This document shows positions 42,691 through 46,461 of a DNA stretch of 46,461 bases, piece after piece (position 1 is the stretch's first letter; every line of letters begins with the position of its first letter). The DNA is taken from assembly GCA_022560615.1 (NCBI GenBank), contig JADFSR010000033.1, positions 1 to 46,461 on the forward strand, given 5' to 3'. The notes below the pieces were generated by a model. The model saw only the letters and a program-made list of their open reading frames with translations. It searched no databases and was not told the origin of the DNA. Source of the stretch: Gemmatimonadota bacterium. Its GTDB lineage: Bacteria; Gemmatimonadota; Gemmatimonadetes; Longimicrobiales; Gaopeijiaceae. A program made the position numbers and the translations under genes.

Positions 42691-42934
42691 CAGCAGCAAA
42701 AACGGAGCCAAATGAAGTTCACGATCCGCGCCAACGTGGATCTCAACTCGCTCCTTTTCCAAAACGCCGAAGAGGCGGCCCGGGAGTCTCCGCAGCGAGG
42801 CAGGACACTGTGTGGGTGCCCAAACGGAGTCCGGACCGCCCCTTTGTCTTTGGGGGATGAGTGGGGGATTATTCGGCGGCGATTCGGGGACGATTCCCGG
42901 TCCGGCTCTAGCGGACGGCGACCCCGGTTTTAGC
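42691..42934. other. Gap between transposase remnant and ADOP permease
   Basis: I see no convincing gene. It contains the decayed upstream part of the IS91 remnant and a GC-rich inverted sequence near the permease 3' end. A plus-strand frame from 42712 has no protein-like pattern. Confidence 0.4.
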
Positions 42935-45403
42935 CTACTCCGCTCTCAGCGCGATAACAGGATCCACACGAGTCGCCCGCCGGACAGGGGCCCAGCAGGC
43001 CAACATCGCGACCGCGAAGAACCCTAGGGCAACCGTCACGTAAACTGGCACCTCCAGCGGTGACACGCCGACCAGAAGACTCTGCATGAGCCGGGTCGCC
43101 CACAAACTTGCGATCAATCCGAGTGTGGTGCCCGCTACAGTGAGCGTCACAGCTTGCTTGAGGATTAGACGGAGGACACTACTCGGTTGCCCACCCAAGG
43201 CCATCCGGACCCCGATTTCGCCCATGCGCTGCTTCACGATATGCGACAAGACGCCATAGATGCCGGTACCCGCGAGCACCATCGCGACGAGCCCAAACGC
43301 GCTGATCAACACCAACGCAAAGCGGGTCTCCGTCATGGCTTCCGCGACCCGAGACTCCATGGTGCGCACATCCGAGATCGGCAACCGCGGATCTAAGACG
43401 CTGAGCGCTCGCCGCACCTGCGGCAGCAACGAGGTCGGGTCGTCTATACCGGTGCGCACGACGTAGGTCATTCGAGGGGAAGAGCCCCCGTAGCCGTGCG
43501 TAAAATAGACGGTTTCTTTGCTGTCCACGGCGAGCGATGGGCCGCGTTGATGCTCCACGACGCCGATGATCTCGACCTCTTGGGGGTCGGGTGTGGTCGC
43601 GCGGATCAACATGCGCTTACCCACAGCATCTCCTGCCGGGGCGATGATCGCCGCGAGCAATTCGTCGACGACCACGACCGCGGAGCTGTCGGCAAAGTGT
43701 TCGGGAGAGAACGAGCGTCCTGCGACCAACTGTGTGCGCATGGCCTCGAAGTAGCCTGATCTTACCATACGATAGGTCGCCTGACCGTAAAGGCTTTCGT
43801 CCGTTAGAGCCTCGAGCGGACCATACCGCCCTCCAACGCCGTTGTCCTGAAGGGGAATCCTGGTGCTAGAGGACAGCTGTTCAACACCGGGAAGCGCAGC
43901 GAGCGCAGCGTCGAATTCGTCGAAGAAGATTCTTCGTTCGGCACGAGGATATTCACTAGCCGGCAGGCCGATTCTGAAGGTCAGAACGTTGGTCGCATCA
44001 AATCCGGGATCGACACGCTGAAGCTCAACGAAGCTCCGGACCATTAACCCAGCACCGATCAACAGGACCATGGACATCGCGATCTCGAGCACCACGACTC
44101 CGTTTCGAAATCGGAGCTGCCCTGAACGCGAAGACGATCGGCCTCGGTCCTTCAAACAATCGGTCAGACGTGGATTGGACACCTGTAGCGCGGGTACCAG
44201 CCCGAAGAGCAATGCCGCGAGCATCGATGCCCCCGCCGCGAACCCAAGAACGGTTAGATCGATCCCTACCGAATCCATGCGCGGCAAGTGGGCGGGCCGT
44301 AGCGTCTGCAAGATTTTGTTTCCGCCCACGGCAAGCAGCAACCCAAGAGCGCCTCCCGTGAACGCGATGACGCCGCTGTCGATCATCAGCTGTCGGATCA
44401 CCCTGCCGCGACTTCCACCCAAGGCCGCTCGTACCGCGAACTCACGTTCCCGACTGCTGGCCCGGACCAGGAAGAGATTTGATACATTGGCACACGCAAT
44501 CAACAGGACGAAGACCACAGCGCCGAACAACGGAAGGAGAACGGGCCGCACTTCGGCCGTCAGCTCCGTTAGCATGAGCGTCACGTCGAGCTGCCATCCG
44601 GCGGTCTCCATCAGCGCCGAAGATTCACGCATACGGATCGAGTACCCGTCCATCTCGGACTGGGCCTGGGCCAAGCTGACCCCTTCATTCAAGCGTCCGA
44701 CCACCACCCAGAGCCCAGTCCGGCGGGCGGGCCAGGCGTCGACATCGATTTGTGACGCCATCCAGACATCAACCTGAGGTGTGAGACCGGCCAGACCGAA
44801 GTGAAGACGGACCTGAGGCGGCATGACCCCGACCACCATCGCCGTATTGCTGTCGATCTCGATGGTGCGACCGACGATCTGTCGGTCGCCTCCATACCGG
44901 CGCTGCCACAACTCATGACTGAGTATGACGGTGGAGGGGGGTATCTCGCCGGGATTGGCATCGGGACTGACCGGGTCCGAGTCCTCTAGGACGAAGCCGC
45001 GTCCTATCAAGGGCACAATGCCCAGCACGTTCAGGAAGTTGTGCGTCGTGAGAGCGATGTCGACGACCTCGGGGTCGCCGTCGCCGCCCGTGAGTGTTTG
45101 AGCACGGGTAACCACGCCGGCGAGGTCCTCGAACAGCGTCGACTGCTCCTGCATGTCTCGGAGGTCGAGTGGCGAGATGTTGAAGTGGGGCTGGTTTCGG
45201 TTGGTGAGGTTGGCCCAGATCACGGCGAGTCGATCTGACTCTTCGTAAGGAAGGGGCTCGAAGAGCACACTCTGGACCACGCTGAAAATGGCTGTGGTCG
45301 CACCGATACCGAGTGCAATCGTACCGACTGTGATCGCCGTGAAGCCAGGTTGGCGGAGGAGGCTTCGGACTGTGTATCGGAGGTCTCGCATGAGTTCGCC
45401 CAA
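42935..45403 (-). CDS. ADOP-family ABC transporter permease
   Basis: An 822-residue protein matching the FtsX/MacB-type permeases with two FtsX domains known as ADOP. The N-terminus MRDLRYTVRSLLRQPGFTAI and GTIALGIGATTAIFSVVQSV is the signature; the first core has FGAVVFVLLIACANVSNLFL and VRAALGGSRGRVIRQLM, and the second repeats the pattern with ISAFGLVAMVLAGTGIYGVL and GEIGVRMALGGQPSSVLRLI. Start could be Met1 or Met5 of MGELMRDLRY. No ATPase gene lies beside it, as is usual for ADOP. Expansion of such genes is typical of Acidobacteria and Gemmatimonadota. Transported substrate unknown. Confidence 0.93.
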   Translation of the reverse strand: MGELMRDLRYTVRSLLRQPGFTAITVGTIALGIGATTAIFSVVQSVLFEPLPYEESDRLAVIWANLTNRNQPHFNISPLDLRDMQEQSTLFEDLAGVVTRAQTLTGGDGDPEVVDIALTTHNFLNVLGIVPLIGRGFVLEDSDPVSPDANPGEIPPSTVILSHELWQRRYGGDRQIVGRTIEIDSNTAMVVGVMPPQVRLHFGLAGLTPQVDVWMASQIDVDAWPARRTGLWVVVGRLNEGVSLAQAQSEMDGYSIRMRESSALMETAGWQLDVTLMLTELTAEVRPVLLPLFGAVVFVLLIACANVSNLFLVRASSREREFAVRAALGGSRGRVIRQLMIDSGVIAFTGGALGLLLAVGGNKILQTLRPAHLPRMDSVGIDLTVLGFAAGASMLAALLFGLVPALQVSNPRLTDCLKDRGRSSSRSGQLRFRNGVVVLEIAMSMVLLIGAGLMVRSFVELQRVDPGFDATNVLTFRIGLPASEYPRAERRIFFDEFDAALAALPGVEQLSSSTRIPLQDNGVGGRYGPLEALTDESLYGQATYRMVRSGYFEAMRTQLVAGRSFSPEHFADSSAVVVVDELLAAIIAPAGDAVGKRMLIRATTPDPQEVEIIGVVEHQRGPSLAVDSKETVYFTHGYGGSSPRMTYVVRTGIDDPTSLLPQVRRALSVLDPRLPISDVRTMESRVAEAMTETRFALVLISAFGLVAMVLAGTGIYGVLSHIVKQRMGEIGVRMALGGQPSSVLRLILKQAVTLTVAGTTLGLIASLWATRLMQSLLVGVSPLEVPVYVTVALGFFAVAMLACWAPVRRATRVDPVIALRAE

Positions 45404-45745
45404 GGTATCGCTCCGGCAGTTCTAGGGTCCATTGAAGGGGTGGACTTACGTCGCCCCACTGGGGCGCGCAAGGTGCGACCCAGCGGGTTCCCATGGGTTG
45501 CCCGGGGCCGCTAGGCCTAAAATAAGCGAGTTGGGCAAGAACGCCTGCGGGTTGTGCGGTGGGCGCTATAGCAGCTTAGAAGCGTGCATGAAATGGCGGA
45601 TCTCTGTCGCTCGGGCAGGGTGGCGGTAGCGCAACGCCTGAGTGGAGAGATGTTTTAGGGGTTCAGGGCGCAGAGATCCCTGGACCGCGCCGTAGCGGCC
45701 CGTACAAGCGTGTAAGCGGTCTGGGACCCTGGGAGACCGCGGTGA
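45404..45745. other. Intergenic region next to the IS1380-like element
   Basis: Probably contains the right end of the IS1380-like element and the permease promoter. Short inverted runs such as GGTCT...AGACC at 45719-45739 are visible, but I cannot define the element boundary without its other end. No gene seen. Confidence 0.4.
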
Positions 45746-46461
45746 CTACCCGAAGCCAGTGCGCTCGATGGTGCGCCAGGCACTGAAGAAGCGGTCCAGA
45801 GTGGGTTGGTAGCCAAGGAGCCGGATCGTGATGCTGCGCGCTCGCCGCGTCACACGGCAGGGTATGAGGATGACGCTGTGGATGAAGCGGCGGAACTCCA
45901 TGCCCAGATATTCCTTCCGATCCCGCTTCAGGTGCATCATCATCGCGAACCACGACTTGATGTTCCAAGCCAAGGCCGCGATGACCATGTAGGCCCAGTT
46001 GCTCACCAGGTCGTAGAGCGGCACCCGCAGCGCGTTGACGCCATTCTTGAGCTGCTCGATGACGTTCTCCTGGTCGCAGCGCTCGTTCGCACACCGGACC
46101 ACTTCCGCGGCGCTGAGATCTGTGCGGGTCGTGATGTAGAAGAAGTAGCGGATCTCATCGATCAGGACGTGCTCGCCCTTCATCTTGCTGATGTTCTTGC
46201 GCAGAGCCACCACCCGATACGGCTGGCCGCACTTGCCCGGCTGGTAGTCGAACTCCGCCACGTCCTCGTAGTTCAGCTCCAAGTTGACGTAGCCCCGCTC
46301 CCGGACGATGCGCTCCTTCTCGTCGGCCTGGAAACGCTGCCGCGTCTGGTCGGTTAACGGCACGTGCTTCGGCTCTCGTTCCATACGCTGCCAGCTGTCT
46401 TCATCCAGAGCCTCGGCGCGGCTTACCAGGGCCGCATTGGCGTCCATGCCGAAGATGAAAT
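45746..46461 (-). CDS. IS1380-like transposase, 5' end outside the window
   Basis: C-terminal 238 residues of a DDE transposase of the IS1380 type. The frame is open to the window edge (reading FIFGMDANAALVSRAEALDE), so the apparent Met at 46447 is internal. Typical blocks are CGQPYRVVALRKNISKMKGE, YFFYITTRTDLSAAEVVRCA, NERCDQENVIEQLKNGVNAL (the last, E-N-V-I-E-Q-L-K-N-G, is the catalytic C-terminal region) and DLVSNWAYMVIAALAWNIKS. The stop is TAG at 45746. The copy looks intact at this end. Confidence 0.88.
   Translation of the reverse strand, partial: FIFGMDANAALVSRAEALDEDSWQRMEREPKHVPLTDQTRQRFQADEKERIVRERGYVNLELNYEDVAEFDYQPGKCGQPYRVVALRKNISKMKGEHVLIDEIRYFFYITTRTDLSAAEVVRCANERCDQENVIEQLKNGVNALRVPLYDLVSNWAYMVIAALAWNIKSWFAMMMHLKRDRKEYLGMEFRRFIHSVILIPCRVTRRARSITIRLLGYQPTLDRFFSAWRTIERTGFG

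Noticed and set aside
42712-42933. Plus-strand frame of 73 residues before the ADOP permease
   Set aside because: No signal, domain or ribosome-binding site; it overlaps the decayed IS91 sequence and looks like chance.
1-46461. CRISPR array, tRNA or rRNA genes
   Set aside because: No regularly spaced direct repeats and no recognisable tRNA or rRNA signatures were seen by eye.

Overview
This window looks like chromosomal DNA of a high-GC Gram-negative bacterium, most probably Gemmatimonadota or a related lineage such as Acidobacteriota. That placement is inferred from the gene families: a FtsX/MacB-like orphan permease of the ADOP type, a DUF1592/DUF1552/ankyrin trio, many exported S9, M14, M24 and amidohydrolase enzymes with signal peptides, and frequent lipoprotein signals. 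There is no rRNA, tRNA or CRISPR array that I can see. TGA is used as an ordinary stop by many genes here, so the code is standard.

The strongest new signal is two genes interrupted by an in-frame TGA that read as selenoprotein genes. On the minus strand at 13592-14383, a UbiE/ArsM-like SAM methyltransferase has TGA where the family has Cys in an LW-x-x-Cys-x-x-GAL block. The frame continues for 59 more family-like residues, and a perfect 7-bp hairpin with a GGA loop follows the TGA. On the plus strand at 41623-41868, an 81-residue SelW-like (Rdx family) protein has a Cys-Ser-Ala-TGA motif, again with a SECIS-like hairpin. Ordinary gene callers truncate the first gene and miss the second. The host is therefore predicted to encode selenocysteine machinery outside this window.

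Layout. 1-570: broken Fis-type helix-turn-helix remnant. 569-5207: CDGSH/ferredoxin-like protein, MFS transporter, lactate permease and DUF2461 protein, all minus. 5376-9496: small secreted protein, pdxH, and a copper operon (csoR-copZ-copA plus a 20-residue micro-ORF) with a GC-rich palindromic CsoR-type operator. 9500-13538: DUF481 porin-like protein, a 366-bp structured element with 31-bp terminal inverted repeats, an exported amidohydrolase, a DUF1232-like protein and a cupin. 13592-20009: the Sec methyltransferase in one minus-strand run with an M14 carboxypeptidase and an S9 peptidase. 20253-25814: lipoprotein, outer-membrane barrel, DUF4440 protein, a Tat-exported HisC-like aminotransferase and an M24 peptidase. 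25839-25961: large palindrome. 26000-33149: divergent YchF GTPase, RHH/PIN toxin-antitoxin pair, DAACS symporter, HEAT-cyclophilin lipoprotein, PaaX-type regulator and MBL-fold hydrolase. 33563-39669: a 26-bp perfect palindrome followed by the DUF1592/DUF1552/ankyrin operon. 39726-46461: NHL-repeat lipoprotein, mini-lipoprotein, IS91-family transposase debris flanking selW, an ADOP permease and an IS1380-like transposase running off the end.

Functionally the window mixes housekeeping (PLP synthesis, YchF), metal and redox handling (CsoR/CopZ/CopA, CDGSH protein, two selenoproteins), scavenging of peptides and organic acids, and a mobile fringe at the right end. All calls are from reading the sequence; no database search was run.
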